A stretch of 64,000 nt of DNA from JAHCHG01 sp041745765 (GCA_041745765.1 JBGTIH010000180.1:1-64000), one strand, 5' to 3'; shown: positions 7,832 through 17,758, counted from the stretch's first letter. Notes: generated by a model not told the origin, from the sequence alone. A program made the numbers and translations.

Positions 7832-9511
7832 TCAATTTTCCAAACGCCGAAAGGCTTTATTCAAACATTTTCTGACATCCGAAGCCGTCATCGTGCGTTT
7901 TCCATATTTTTCGGCGGCAATGTCGCCCGCAAGTCCTGAAATATAAACCGCCGCAACAACCGTTTCAAAAATATCAACTTTTGCTTGAACGGATTGAGCG
8001 ATAAAACCCGTGATTATTCCCGTCAGAGTGTCGCCGTTTCCCGCTTTTCCGAGACCGGAATTTCCGGTCGGATTTATCACAACGCGACCGTCCGGCGCGG
8101 CGATCAAAGCACGTTCGCCTTTTAAAACCAAAATTACTTTGTGTTTTTCCGCAAATTCCCGCACGGCTTTTACGCGGTCTTTTAGTGCTTCTTTGTTTTT
8201 TGTTCCAAGAAGCCGCAGAAACTCGCCTTCGTGCGGCGTTAAAATCAAAGGCAATTCGTCCGAGCCTTCCAGATCAAACGGCGCAAGCGCATTTAAACCG
8301 TCGGCATCAATCACAATTGGAGTTTTTCTTTCTTCGACGATTTCGCGGACAAATTTGCGTGTGCTTTCTTCCGCCGAAGAAAGCCCGCTTCCGACAGCGA
8401 CCGCATCAATGCTTTTTTCTATAAATTCGCTGATTTCATCAAAAGCGTCTTCCGCAACCGCGCCGCTTTTCGTTTCTGCCGTGCCGCGCGTCATTACTTC
8501 GGGCAAAAGTCTCAATGCAATCGAATCCTGCGCCGATTCGCTCGTTGCCACCGTTACCAGACCGACACCGGAAACCATCGCCGCATTTCCGCACAGAACC
8601 GCCGCACCCGCGTAATTTTTTGAACCCGCAATAAGCAGCGCGTGTCCGCGTTTGTTTTTGTAAGAATCGGTTGAAAATTTTGTTTTTTCAAGCCAATTTT
8701 GCGCGTCCGATTTTTCAGCTAAAAATGTTTCTGATAGTGAGTCTTCAATCAATTCCCTTGGTGAACCGATGTCAACTACGACTAATTCCCCACCGGAACT
8801 TGAAGCAGGCGCAACGACATTTGCAGTTTTTGGCGAAGTAAATGTCACTGTCAAATCTGATTCGACATTCACTCCAATCGGCGATCCAGAGTCGGCATTT
8901 AACCCAGACGGCAAATCAAGTGAAACAATTAATGGCTTGAAATTTTCCAGTCTGTCTTCTTTTTTCCATTTGATAGATTGAGCAGTTTGCAAATATATTC
9001 CTTCTAATTTTCGGGTTACACCTGTTCCTAAAATAGCATCAATAATAACATCTGCACGGCTAAAAATTTCACTTAACTCTTCATCTTCAATCCACTCGTT
9101 TTCCGTTAAACAATAATTTAGAGTAATCGTTCCTTCTGAATTTAAACTGAACCAAGTGCCAAACATTTGACGAGAATTTTTGAGGTTATCTTTAGAAATG
9201 TTCTCAATGATTTTAAAGTTTGTGCTTGCATCACCTTTCAATTCTTCAATTTTGCCCAATAAAATGACATCAACATCTGCTCCTTGTTGGGCTAAAATCC
9301 TTCCGAGAGCCGCGCCGTCGCCGCCGTTGTTGCCTTTGCCGCAGAGGATTAAAAATGATTTTCCCGCAACCGAACCGCCGAGTTTTTCCTTTATAACATT
9401 AGCGGCGGCGTGGGCGGCGTTTTCCATTAAGATTATTGACGGAATGCCGTATTTTTCCGTCGTCAGGCGGTCAACTTCGCGCATTTCTCCGGCAGTTAAA
9501 ACTTTTTGCAT
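7832..9511 (-). CDS. nnr: bifunctional NAD(P)H-hydrate epimerase / ADP-dependent NAD(P)H-hydrate dehydratase
   Basis: The fusion protein repairs damaged NADHX and NADPHX. The N-terminal YjeF_N epimerase carries MENAAHAAANVI and the CGKGNNGGDGAALGR loop. The C-terminal ribokinase-like dehydratase has LTPHEGEFLRLLG and the catalytic GNGDTLTGIITG. I place the start at the ATG at 9511, giving MQKVLTAGEMREVDRL, the usual family beginning. The frame is open 35 codons further upstream to 9616, but that part is unlike the family. The gene overlaps tsaE by a few bases if the TTG start of tsaE is used. Confidence 0.92.
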   Translation of the reverse strand: MQKVLTAGEMREVDRLTTEKYGIPSIILMENAAHAAANVIKEKLGGSVAGKSFLILCGKGNNGGDGAALGRILAQQGADVDVILLGKIEELKGDASTNFKIIENISKDNLKNSRQMFGTWFSLNSEGTITLNYCLTENEWIEDEELSEIFSRADVIIDAILGTGVTRKLEGIYLQTAQSIKWKKEDRLENFKPLIVSLDLPSGLNADSGSPIGVNVESDLTVTFTSPKTANVVAPASSSGGELVVVDIGSPRELIEDSLSETFLAEKSDAQNWLEKTKFSTDSYKNKRGHALLIAGSKNYAGAAVLCGNAAMVSGVGLVTVATSESAQDSIALRLLPEVMTRGTAETKSGAVAEDAFDEISEFIEKSIDAVAVGSGLSSAEESTRKFVREIVEERKTPIVIDADGLNALAPFDLEGSDELPLILTPHEGEFLRLLGTKNKEALKDRVKAVREFAEKHKVILVLKGERALIAAPDGRVVINPTGNSGLGKAGNGDTLTGIITGFIAQSVQAKVDIFETVVAAVYISGLAGDIAAEKYGKRTMTASDVRKCLNKAFRRLEN

Positions 9512-9876
9512 ATGCTTTGAAGAATAAAAAAATAGCCGCATCTCGTCAATGAAATGCGGCTCAGGATTGATATTTTCTGCAAGAGAATGTGAATTCAACG
9601 GATTTTGGATAACCAAATTACATTTGCCACTGTGCTTCGACTACCTTTTTTTATTCCGTTAATTATAGAAAGGTTTATTCAGGCAACCTTTCCAGAATTT
9701 TCAATTTTTATTTTATTTTCTTTTTCAACAGTTGTCAAAATACCTGAAAAATATAAATTTATCATAAAATTTATTTTCAAATATCTTACGCAAACTTTTG
9801 TTTTACAAGTATTTTAACCGGCACGGCGTTGGCAATTTTTAACTATTTCAAGAATCATAAAATATATTTGTTAAAA
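9512..9876. other. intergenic region between nnr and the ABC-F gene
   Basis: AT-rich spacer with no gene recognised. It must hold the nnr promoter (leftward) and the end of the ABC-F transcript. A stretch resembling a sigma-54 -24/-12 element (GGCACG...TGGCA, 9820-9834, + strand) points into the 3' end of the ABC-F gene and is probably chance. Confidence 0.35.
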
Positions 9877-11784
9877 TTATAAATCCGCGCGTTCGGAAAG
9901 TTCGAGCCAGCGTGTCGTGCCAGTTTCGAGCTTTTTGTTTAGTGTTTGCTGTTCGTCAATGAGTTTGTTTAATTTATACGCATCGGTTGCAAATTGCTGT
10001 AATTCCTTTTCGATTTCCTTCAGACGTTTCTCCGATCCGGCAATTTCCGTTTCGAGCGATTCAAATTCGCGTTTTTCTTTGAACGATAGTTTTTGCAATT
10101 TCGTTTTTTTTGTTTCGTTTGAACTTTCAATATTTTTTGGTGACTCCCGCTCAATGGCGGAATCCGTACGCTTTTCGGCGGCGGTTTCGCGCATCGTAAA
10201 TTCCAGATAAGCCGAATAATCCCCGGCAAATCCGCGAATTTTTCCGTTTCCTTCAAACTTAAAAACCGAATCAATCGTCCGGTCGAGAAAATAGCGGTCG
10301 TGGCTGACGGCGATCAGTGCGCCGGGAAAATCGTCCAAGTATTCTTCGAGCGCAATCAATGTCGGAATGTCCAGATCATTGGTCGGTTCATCGAGCAGCA
10401 ACACATTCGGTTCGCTCATTAAAATCCGCAATAAATATAAACGCCGCCGTTCGCCGCCGGAGAGATTTCCGATAAAGGAATATTGTGCCGCCGGCGCAAA
10501 AAGAAATTTTTCGAGCATCTGCGAAGCCGTGATTTGTTTGCCGTCGGCGGTCGTGACATATTCCGCAACTTCTTTTATATAATCAATTACGCGTTGCGTT
10601 TCGTCGAGTGCGCGGCTTTCCTGATCGTAATAGCCGACATTAACGGTTTGCCCGATTTCGATTTCGCCGCTGTCAGCTTCGATTCTGTTCGTGATAATTT
10701 CCAGCAAAGTCGTTTTGCCCGAACCGTTTTCGCCGATGATTCCGATGCGGTCGTCGCGCTTTACAAGATACGAAAAATCGTCAATTAATTTATGTTCGCC
10801 GTAGGATTTGGAAAGATTGTTTATTTCTATAATCTTTGAACCCAAACGCTTTGCGCCGATGGCAATGTCAATTTCGGCTTTGGCTTTTTCCTTCGGCTGT
10901 GCCATTAAATCATAAGCGGCGTTGATGCGGTGTTTCGATTTTCGCGTACGCGCTTTTGCGCCGCGCCGAAGCCACGCCAGTTCTTTTTTGATAAGTTGTT
11001 CGCGCTTGTGTCCTTCGGTTGCCCGCAGCGCGTCTTGTTCTGCTTTTTTCTCCAGATAATATGCGTAGTTTCCGCCGAAAGATTGAATTGCGCCGCGATC
11101 AATTTCAAAAATTCGATTCGTCACGCGGTCAAGAAAATACCGGTCGTGCGTAACGAGAAGAAGTGCGCCCGTATATCTTCGCAGATAATCTTCGAGCCAT
11201 TCGATTGTGTCCGCGTCCAAATGATTGGTCGGTTCGTCCAGAATTAAAATATCGGGTTTGAAAATGAGTTCGTGGGCAAGCGCAACGCGTTTTCTTTGTC
11301 CGCCTGAAAGTGTTTTCATCTTTGCGGAAGTGTCCGTAATTCCGAGTTTGGTCAAAACGCTTTTCGCATTCGTTTCAATTTCCCAACCGCCGGAAATTTC
11401 GAGTTCGTGCTGAAGATCAGAAACCTTTTCGAGTAGTTTTTCATTAGAACTGTCCAATTCCAGATCGTGGCACGCCGTTTCATAATCGGCAATCGTTTTC
11501 ATCACGCCCGAACTTGCCGCAAAAATCATTTCGAGAACGGTTAATTCATCATTAATAACAGGATTTTGCGCCAAATACGCCAGAGTTTTCCCCTGAGCGC
11601 GGACGATTTTTCCGGTGTCGGGCGCTTCAGTTCCGGCGATTACACGCAGAAAAGTCGTCTTTCCCGAACCGTTTGCGCCGATAATTCCGATTTTGTCAGT
11701 GTCTTCAAAACCGAGCGTAACATTCTCAAAAAGCGGTTTGATACCGAAATTTTTGCTGACATTTTCGAGCGAAAGAATATTCAT
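9877..11784 (-). CDS. ABC-F family ATPase (Uup-like)
   Basis: Two ABC domains on one chain without membrane segments. The first has GANGSGKTT and LSGGQRKR, the second GENGSGKTT and LSGGERRR; a linker lies between them and a charged coiled coil forms the last 90 or so residues, as in Uup. ABC-F proteins act on the ribosome or, for Uup, have been linked to precise excision and branched DNA. The ATG at 11784 (MNILSLENVSKNFG) matches the family. The longer open frame to 11841 is translated from a GGATAAT tandem tract and is probably not coding. Nothing shows specific regulation. Confidence 0.92.
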   Translation of the reverse strand: MNILSLENVSKNFGIKPLFENVTLGFEDTDKIGIIGANGSGKTTFLRVIAGTEAPDTGKIVRAQGKTLAYLAQNPVINDELTVLEMIFAASSGVMKTIADYETACHDLELDSSNEKLLEKVSDLQHELEISGGWEIETNAKSVLTKLGITDTSAKMKTLSGGQRKRVALAHELIFKPDILILDEPTNHLDADTIEWLEDYLRRYTGALLLVTHDRYFLDRVTNRIFEIDRGAIQSFGGNYAYYLEKKAEQDALRATEGHKREQLIKKELAWLRRGAKARTRKSKHRINAAYDLMAQPKEKAKAEIDIAIGAKRLGSKIIEINNLSKSYGEHKLIDDFSYLVKRDDRIGIIGENGSGKTTLLEIITNRIEADSGEIEIGQTVNVGYYDQESRALDETQRVIDYIKEVAEYVTTADGKQITASQMLEKFLFAPAAQYSFIGNLSGGERRRLYLLRILMSEPNVLLLDEPTNDLDIPTLIALEEYLDDFPGALIAVSHDRYFLDRTIDSVFKFEGNGKIRGFAGDYSAYLEFTMRETAAEKRTDSAIERESPKNIESSNETKKTKLQKLSFKEKREFESLETEIAGSEKRLKEIEKELQQFATDAYKLNKLIDEQQTLNKKLETGTTRWLELSERADL

Positions 11785-11850
11785 AAGAATGGATAATGGA
11801 TAATGGATAATGGATAATAATTTTTTTTGTTCATTATCCATTATCCATTA
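11785..11850. repeat. tandem ATGGATA tract with inverted copy
   Basis: Four copies of a GGATAAT-type unit run from about 11788 to 11819, and an inverted copy (ATTATCCATTATCC) follows at about 11833-11850, so the RNA could fold into a long hairpin. It lies between the FKBP and ABC-F genes, both leftward. Related tracts of the TGATAAA and CATTCAC type occur near 7345, 12376 and 63606. Confidence 0.55.
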
Positions 11851-11864
11851 TTCGTTGGAATAAG

Positions 11865-12224
11865 TTATTTTACGCCGAGAACTTCGATGATGAAAATCAG
11901 TGTCGCATTTGGCGGAATCACGTCGCCCGCACCGGTTGCGCCGTAACCGATTGATGGCGGAATAATTAAAGTCGCGTGATCGCCGACGCACAGGTTTTGC
12001 AGACCTTCGTCCCAACCTCTGATAACCATTCCCGCGCCGACCGGAAATGAAAAAGGCTCGTTTCTATCAAGCGAACTGTCAAATTTCGCGCCGTTCGTTA
12101 AAAGTCCGGTGTAATTGACGATAACATTGTCGCCCGCTTTTACCGTATCGCCTTCGCCGTGTTTGGTAATAATATAAATTAATCCCGATTCGGTCGTAAC
12201 CGCCGCATTGGTTGTATTTTCCAT
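11865..12224 (-). CDS. FKBP-type peptidyl-prolyl cis-trans isomerase
   Basis: A single-domain FKBP of about 119 residues. Family blocks are GDNVIVNYTGLL, FDSSLDR, PFSFPVG, VIRGWDEGLQ, IPPSIGYG and the closing LIFIIEVL. It catalyses proline isomerisation during folding and has no signal peptide, so it is cytosolic. The ATG at 12224 is preferred over an in-frame TTG at 12242. It may be the first gene of a leftward unit with the ABC-F gene 80 bp downstream, separated by a repeat hairpin. Confidence 0.92.
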   Translation of the reverse strand: MENTTNAAVTTESGLIYIITKHGEGDTVKAGDNVIVNYTGLLTNGAKFDSSLDRNEPFSFPVGAGMVIRGWDEGLQNLCVGDHATLIIPPSIGYGATGAGDVIPPNATLIFIIEVLGVK

Positions 12225-12676
12225 CTTTTCAAATCTTATCAAATTTTTGCTTTCTGCAAATAAGACAGATTTGAAATAGTTTAACTCAATTGAGTTATTT
12301 GTAATACCCTTTCCCTTTAGAAATTGTGCAATAATTTTTCAGTAAGTATAAACTACTCAGCAAGTTACGTATTAATAAATGATAAATGATAAATAGTAAA
12401 TGGTATAAGCTTTTTTCTAAAAATTGTGTCATTGTTCAGTCTGATTATTTAAAAAATAAAATTGACATCTTATTTAGTTGCGTGTTTGCTCCGCCGTTCT
12501 CATTGGTTGCTTGGTTTAGGATTTCAAATTCCTTCTAACATTTTTTTCCAGTTGCTTGAAAACTAGCTTTACACCGACCAAATGTTCTACAATAAATATC
12601 CGGCAGAAAAAAAATTGAAATTACTTTTGATTAGTCATTTCATATAATCAAATTTCACCAGAAAGAGTTTTAAAAT
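12225..12676. promoter_or_regulatory. divergent control region of fkbp and lon
   Basis: A gap of about 450 bp with no gene, containing the promoters for the leftward FKBP gene and rightward lon. A TATAAT at 12643-12648 lies 28 bp before the lon start, but its best -35 (TTACTT, 16-bp spacer) is weak. A TGATAAA tandem tract sits near 12376-12400. No CIRCE or HrcA element was seen, so heat control of lon is not supported by sequence. Confidence 0.4.
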
Positions 12677-15103
12677 ATGCAAGAATTTACAGATCAAATG
12701 CCGACGGATATTTCGCGTTATCCGATGGTGCCTATCCGCGATGTTGTTATTTTTCCGTTTACCAAGGTTGCCTTTAAGATCGGGCGACCGAGTTCGGTCA
12801 AAGCCTTAGAACAGGCGATGAACGGCGAGAGAAATATTTTTCTTGCCACGCAGCACGATGCGACCGTTGACGAACCGAACACCGAACAGATTTATCAGGT
12901 CGGCACGCTTGGGAGAATCCTTCAGGCGCAAAAACAGGAAAACGGACAGATCAAGGTCGTCGTCGAAGGCAGAGAGCGCGGTCAAGCCGTCAGATTCGAG
13001 CAGGACAGCGAAGGAATGTTTTACGCGATGGTGCGAAAAATTCAATCGGTTGACGAGTCCGGCTATCGCACCGACGGACTTTTGCAGAAAATTCACGGGT
13101 TGGTCGAGCAATTTCTGCGTGTGTCGCCCGATGCTTATACCGACGCGCTGCACGCTTCGCTGCGCGGAATTTCCGCCGCGCAGATCGCCGATTCGATGAG
13201 TTCGCATCTGCGGATTGATGTTGACGAAAAACAGAAACTGCTTGAAATGGTTTCGGTTCAGGAACGCTTGCAACGTTTGATGGAAATTCTCGAAGTCGAA
13301 ATCGAGAAAAAACAGCTCGACCGGACGGTTCACGCGCGCACGAAAAAGCAGATGGACAAGCATCAGCGCGAATATTATCTGAACGAACAGATCAAAGCGA
13401 TTCACAAGGAACTCGGACGCAAGGACGACAAGGCGGAACTCGACGAATTAAAGAAAAAGATCGAAGAAGCCGGAATGACCGATGAGGCGAAAGACAAGGC
13501 GATGCAGGAATTTGCGCGGCTCGAAGCGATGCCGCCGATGTCCGCCGAAAGCACCGTGGCGCGAACTTATCTCGATTGGCTGATAAATGTCCCTTGGAAG
13601 GAAACTTCGGAAGAGATCAACGATCTGAATGAAGCCGAAAATGTCTTGAACGAAGATCATTACGGTCTGGAAAAAATCAAGGAACGCATTCTGGAATATC
13701 TGGCGGTTCGCCAATTAGTAAAAAATCCGAAGGGAACGATTCTCTGCTTTGTCGGTGCGCCGGGAGTCGGGAAAACTTCGCTTGGAAAATCAATTGCCAA
13801 TGCGACGGGCAGAAAATTTGTTCGCTTGAGCTTGGGCGGCGTTCACGACGAAGCCGAAATTCGCGGTCATCGCCGCACTTATATCGGCGCATTGCCCGGA
13901 CAAATTGTTCAACTGATGAAACGCGCCGGAACGGTAAATCCGGTGATCTTGCTCGACGAAGTTGATAAACTCGGCAAAGATTTTCGCGGCGATCCGTCGG
14001 CGGCACTACTCGAAGTTCTCGATCCCGAACAAAACAACACTTTCCGCGATCATTATCTGGATGTGGATTACGATCTGTCGCAGGTTTTCTTTATTGCGAC
14101 TGCCAATGTTCTGCACACGATTCCGCCCGCGCTGCAAGATCGTCTGGAAGTTTTGAATCTTTCCGGCTACACCGAACGCGAAAAGGTCGAAATCGCCAAA
14201 CGTCATCTGATTCGCAAACAAGCCGAAGGCAATGGTTTAGACACGGAAAAAGTTAAATTTACGGACGACGGCGTTTTGGAAATTATTCGTCATTACACAC
14301 GCGAAGCGGGCGTGCGAAGTTTGGAAAGACAGATCGGTTCGTGCCTGAGAAAAGTTGCGCGAAAATTCGTAACTTCCGAGCAAAACGAACATTTCAAAGA
14401 AGTCATTGATGCCGAAAAAGTGCGCGAACTTTTGGGTACGATTCGCTACCGCAAACAGGATATTGCGCGAAAAAGCGAAGTCGGTCTGGTCAACGGTCTG
14501 GCGTGGACGGAAGTCGGCGGCGACGTTTTGCAGGTCGAAACGACGCTCGTCAAAGGCAAAGGCGAAGTAACTCTGACCGGAAAACTCGGCGAAGTGATGC
14601 AGGAATCGGCACGTGCCGCACTGACCTGCGTCCGCACCCGCGCCGAAAAGATCGGCATAGATCACGCTAAGTTCCGCGAGATGGATTTGCACATACACGT
14701 TCCGGAAGGCGCGATTCCGAAAGACGGACCGAGCGCGGGAATCACGCTGGCAACCGCCATGGTTTCGGCTCTGACCGGCAGACCGGCGCGGCACAACGTC
14801 GCGATGACCGGCGAAATCACTCTGCGCGGCAAAGTTCTGCCGATCGGCGGTTTAAAGGAAAAACTTCTCGCCGCGCATCGTTTCGGTTTGAGAACGATCA
14901 TTATTCCTAAAGATAACGAAAAGGATTTAGCAGACGTGCCGGAAGAAGTCCTGGAAGACCTGACGATACACGCGGTAGATGCGATTGACGAAGTTTTGGC
15001 AATCGTTCTCGAAGATAAGGTCGAAGAAATAATCGTCGCGCCAACTCCGCCGGTTTGGACAACCGATTCTCCGACAACGGAAATTTCCGCTACGGTCGAA
15101 TAA
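12677..15103 (+). CDS. lon: ATP-dependent Lon protease (LonA)
   Basis: An 808-residue LonA with the N-terminal LAN substrate domain (YPMVPIRDVVIFPF at the start), a coiled-coil linker, an AAA+ domain (Walker A GAPGVGKT near residue 359, VILLDEVDKLG, sensor motifs) and the C-terminal serine-lysine protease domain with catalytic Ser near 686 in KDGPSAG and Lys in the GGLKEKLLAA segment near 730. It forms a cytosolic hexamer that degrades misfolded and regulatory proteins. A polar tail of about 20 residues rich in Thr and Pro extends beyond the usual end. It is a single-gene unit closed by a strong terminator. Confidence 0.98.
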   Translation: MQEFTDQMPTDISRYPMVPIRDVVIFPFTKVAFKIGRPSSVKALEQAMNGERNIFLATQHDATVDEPNTEQIYQVGTLGRILQAQKQENGQIKVVVEGRERGQAVRFEQDSEGMFYAMVRKIQSVDESGYRTDGLLQKIHGLVEQFLRVSPDAYTDALHASLRGISAAQIADSMSSHLRIDVDEKQKLLEMVSVQERLQRLMEILEVEIEKKQLDRTVHARTKKQMDKHQREYYLNEQIKAIHKELGRKDDKAELDELKKKIEEAGMTDEAKDKAMQEFARLEAMPPMSAESTVARTYLDWLINVPWKETSEEINDLNEAENVLNEDHYGLEKIKERILEYLAVRQLVKNPKGTILCFVGAPGVGKTSLGKSIANATGRKFVRLSLGGVHDEAEIRGHRRTYIGALPGQIVQLMKRAGTVNPVILLDEVDKLGKDFRGDPSAALLEVLDPEQNNTFRDHYLDVDYDLSQVFFIATANVLHTIPPALQDRLEVLNLSGYTEREKVEIAKRHLIRKQAEGNGLDTEKVKFTDDGVLEIIRHYTREAGVRSLERQIGSCLRKVARKFVTSEQNEHFKEVIDAEKVRELLGTIRYRKQDIARKSEVGLVNGLAWTEVGGDVLQVETTLVKGKGEVTLTGKLGEVMQESARAALTCVRTRAEKIGIDHAKFREMDLHIHVPEGAIPKDGPSAGITLATAMVSALTGRPARHNVAMTGEITLRGKVLPIGGLKEKLLAAHRFGLRTIIIPKDNEKDLADVPEEVLEDLTIHAVDAIDEVLAIVLEDKVEEIIVAPTPPVWTTDSPTTEISATVE

Positions 15104-15121
15104 GTTTAAGCCGTAAATAAC

Positions 15122-15166
15122 AAAAAGCTGCGTTATATCAAATTTGATATAACGCAGCTTTTTTTC
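15122..15166 (+). terminator. terminator of lon, a perfect 42-bp palindrome
   Basis: Bases 15122-15163 form a perfect palindrome (arms of 21 bp, core GCTGCGTTATATCAAA) ending in a T run at 15159-15165. As RNA it makes a long hairpin followed by U, so it should act as a Rho-independent terminator. The A run at its left side makes it suitable in both directions. Confidence 0.85.
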
Positions 15167-15234
15167 ATTTATAATCGAAAAAAATGAAAAAAAGAGTTTT
15201 CTTAAACTTCCTTTTCACGCTAAACTCTGAATTT

Positions 15235-15807
15235 ATGAAAATTTCTTCGGCAGAGTTTGTCAAAAGCGCGTTTGAACAGAGTCATTGGATTGATGATGGT
15301 TTGCCGGAAATCTCTTTTTTGGGGCGTTCCAATGTCGGAAAATCGAGTTTGATAAATTCGCTTCTGCAAAGAAAAGGGCTGGCGCGAACATCGAATACGC
15401 CCGGCAGAACGCAATCAATCAACTTTTTTTTAATCAACGAAAGGTTTTATTTCGTTGATCTGCCGGGTTACGGCTATGCCAAAGTTTCCAAAACGATGCG
15501 TGCCGATTGGGGCGTGATGGCGGAAGAATATCTTGACCGGAGAGAAGAACTGAAACTTTCAATTCAGCTGGTAGATGTGCGCCACAAACCGACTGCGCTC
15601 GATATTCAATTACACGAATGGCTCATTTATAATGAAAAAAATCATATTGTTGTCGCTACGAAAGCGGACAAACTTTCCAGCAATAAACTAATCAAAAGTT
15701 TACGGGAAATCGAAAATACTCTGCGCGGCAGTCGGATAATTCCCTTTTCCGCCGTTTCTGGGAAAGGAAAAGACGAGATTTGGAGAGAAATACTGCAAAA
15801 TTTGTAA
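15235..15807 (+). CDS. engB: ribosome biogenesis GTPase EngB/YsxC/YihA
   Basis: A small TRAFAC GTPase needed for late 50S subunit assembly. Motifs are G1 GRSNVGKSS, the PGRTQSINFF segment (G2), G3 DLPGYGYAK and G4 TKADKL, followed by the SAVSGKG G5-like stretch. I choose the ATG at 15235 (MKISSAEFVKSAFE), which gives the usual length; an upstream in-frame ATG at 15184 would add 17 hydrophobic residues. A TATAAT at 15170-15175, just past the lon terminator, could be its -10 box. Confidence 0.94.
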   Translation: MKISSAEFVKSAFEQSHWIDDGLPEISFLGRSNVGKSSLINSLLQRKGLARTSNTPGRTQSINFFLINERFYFVDLPGYGYAKVSKTMRADWGVMAEEYLDRREELKLSIQLVDVRHKPTALDIQLHEWLIYNEKNHIVVATKADKLSSNKLIKSLREIENTLRGSRIIPFSAVSGKGKDEIWREILQNL

Positions 15808-16053
15808 AAAACATTAAATAAATGGTTGATTTATTTAATTAAATAGAGTAATAATTAAATATCCCAAAAAACTCAGGGTATTGAATTAAGTCTTCGGGCT
15901 TGCTTCAAAATTCATCACGACGGAATTTCCATATCAAATTTATCTACGAGTTTAGCATTTCAGTAAATTTTAAAAGGCTAAAGTCCTGCCTTATGATTAA
16001 TACTAAAATCGTCAAAATTATTTAAAACTTTCCACATTAAACGGACAATTAAA
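15808..16053. other. spacer upstream of rho
   Basis: AT-rich spacer with no gene. It probably carries the rho promoter and a leader. Rho genes are often autoregulated through their leader, but no attenuator hairpin stands out here. Confidence 0.35.
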
Positions 16054-17511
16054 ATGGCTACCAAAACAACAACACAGAACAAAAAAACGCCGAGCAAGGC
16101 GAAAAAAGCGAGCAAGCAAGAGGAAAACGGTTTTGAAAAAGAAGCCGATGAAATCAAGGAAGAGGTATCTGCGAAAGACAAAACGCCCGAAGAATCTGCG
16201 AAAGATAAAAAGCCCAAGGATCAAAACAACAACCGGAATAAAAATCAACCGGCGGAAGATACTTTGGATTTAGCCGAACTCAAGGAAATGTCTATTTCCG
16301 AATTGACGCAGGTTGCTAAGGAAATGGAAGTCGAAGGTGCTTCGGGGATGCGTAAGCAGGAACTTATTTTCAAGGTTCTGGCGGCGCAGACCGAAAAAAG
16401 CGGTCTGATCTTTTCGCAAGGCGTTTTGGAAACTCTGCCCGACGGTTTCGGTTTTCTGCGCGCTCCGGAATACAATTATCTGCCGGGACCCGATGATATT
16501 TATGTTTCGCCGTCGCAGATTCGCAAATTCGATCTGCGAACGGGCGATACGGTTTCCGGGCAAATTCGTCCGCCGAAAGAAGGCGAGCGGTATTTTGCTT
16601 TAATTAAAGTCGAAGCGATCAATTTTGAAGCTCCCGAACAAGCCCGCGAGAAAATATTTTTCGATAATCTGACACCGCTTTATCCGGACGAACAGCTCAA
16701 GATGGAAACCACGCCCGACAAAGTTTCGGCGCGTGTGATTGATCTGGTTACGCCGATCGGCAAAGGACAGCGTGCGCTGATCGTCGCGCCGCCGCGCACC
16801 GGAAAAACGATGATTTTGCAATCAATCGCCAATTCCGTAACCGAAAATCATCCGGAAGTTACTCTAATCGTTTTATTGATTGACGAACGACCGGAAGAAG
16901 TTACTGATATGCAGCGTTCGGTCAGAGGCGAAGTCATTAGTTCGACATTTGACGAACCGCCGACGCGCCACGTGCAGGTTGCCGATATGGTCATCGAAAA
17001 AGCGAAAAGGCTCGTCGAACATAAACGCGATGTGGTGATTCTGCTCGATTCGATCACGCGTCTGGCAAGAGCGCACAACGCGGTCGTGCCGCCTTCGGGC
17101 AAGATTCTTTCCGGCGGTATTGATTCAAACGCGCTCCAACGCCCGAAACGCTTTTTCGGCGCGGCGCGAAACATCGAAGAAGGCGGAAGCTTGACGATCA
17201 TTGCAACCGCTCTGATCGATACGGGTTCGCGTATGGACGACGTGATCTTTGAAGAATTCAAAGGAACGGGTAACTCGGAAATTCATCTCGATAGAAGACT
17301 TTCGGACAAACGCCTGTTTCCCGCGATTGATCTACAAAGAAGCGGCACGCGCAAGGAAGAATTGTTGCTCTCGCCCGAAGACCTTAATCGAATCTGGGTT
17401 ATGCGCCGCGTTCTGAATCCGCTTTCGCCCGTTGAGCAAATGGAAGTCGTCCTGGAAAGATTGTCGAAATCGAAATCAAACAGCGAATTTCTTGCTTCGA
17501 TGCAAAGCTGA
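16054..17511 (+). CDS. rho: transcription termination factor Rho
   Basis: A 485-residue Rho. After a low-complexity, lysine- and glutamate-rich N-terminal insertion of about 70 residues come the Rho_N fold (ELKEMSISELTQVAKEM), the cold-shock-like RNA-binding domain (GFGFLRAPEYNYLPGPDDIYVS) and the RecA-type ATPase with Walker A PPRTGKT near residue 245, VLLIDERPEEVTDM and the Q/R-loop region near GGIDSNALQRPKRFFGAARN. It is a hexameric RNA translocase that ends transcription. Charged N-terminal insertions are common outside the gamma-proteobacteria. It is a single gene with its own terminator. Confidence 0.98.
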   Translation: MATKTTTQNKKTPSKAKKASKQEENGFEKEADEIKEEVSAKDKTPEESAKDKKPKDQNNNRNKNQPAEDTLDLAELKEMSISELTQVAKEMEVEGASGMRKQELIFKVLAAQTEKSGLIFSQGVLETLPDGFGFLRAPEYNYLPGPDDIYVSPSQIRKFDLRTGDTVSGQIRPPKEGERYFALIKVEAINFEAPEQAREKIFFDNLTPLYPDEQLKMETTPDKVSARVIDLVTPIGKGQRALIVAPPRTGKTMILQSIANSVTENHPEVTLIVLLIDERPEEVTDMQRSVRGEVISSTFDEPPTRHVQVADMVIEKAKRLVEHKRDVVILLDSITRLARAHNAVVPPSGKILSGGIDSNALQRPKRFFGAARNIEEGGSLTIIATALIDTGSRMDDVIFEEFKGTGNSEIHLDRRLSDKRLFPAIDLQRSGTRKEELLLSPEDLNRIWVMRRVLNPLSPVEQMEVVLERLSKSKSNSEFLASMQS

Positions 17512-17532
17512 TCGGATTTTGGATTTTAGATT

Positions 17533-17574
17533 AAAAAACATTCCGAAGCTGAAGCAGCTTCGGAATGTTTTTTT
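17533..17574 (+). terminator. Rho-independent terminator of rho
   Basis: Arms of 18 bp (17533-17550 and 17556-17573; core ACATTCCGAAGCT) around a 5-nt loop GAAGC, ending in a run of T. It lies 20 bp after the rho stop codon. Confidence 0.88.
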
Positions 17575-17758
17575 GTGCGAAAAGAGATATTTCTTTAATT
17601 ATGCATAAAATAAAGTGTCCATCTATCTTTATTTGCAAAAGCCTTGAAATCTTATCAGGGTTGAAAACTAAAAACCTTGATAATTAGACGAAACCGTAAA
17701 AATCCTGTTAAGATTCATTTGTTCCGAAAGTTAAAAATAGAAGGCAGGAAACAAAATT

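Noticed and set aside
9512..9616. 35-residue N-terminal extension of the NAD(P)HX repair enzyme
   Set aside because: It is unlike the family, which begins at MQKVLTAGEMREVDR.
9819..9834. Sigma-54-like -24/-12 element (GGCACG-N4-TGGCA)
   Set aside because: Spacing is right, but it points into the 3' end of an opposing gene with no target downstream.
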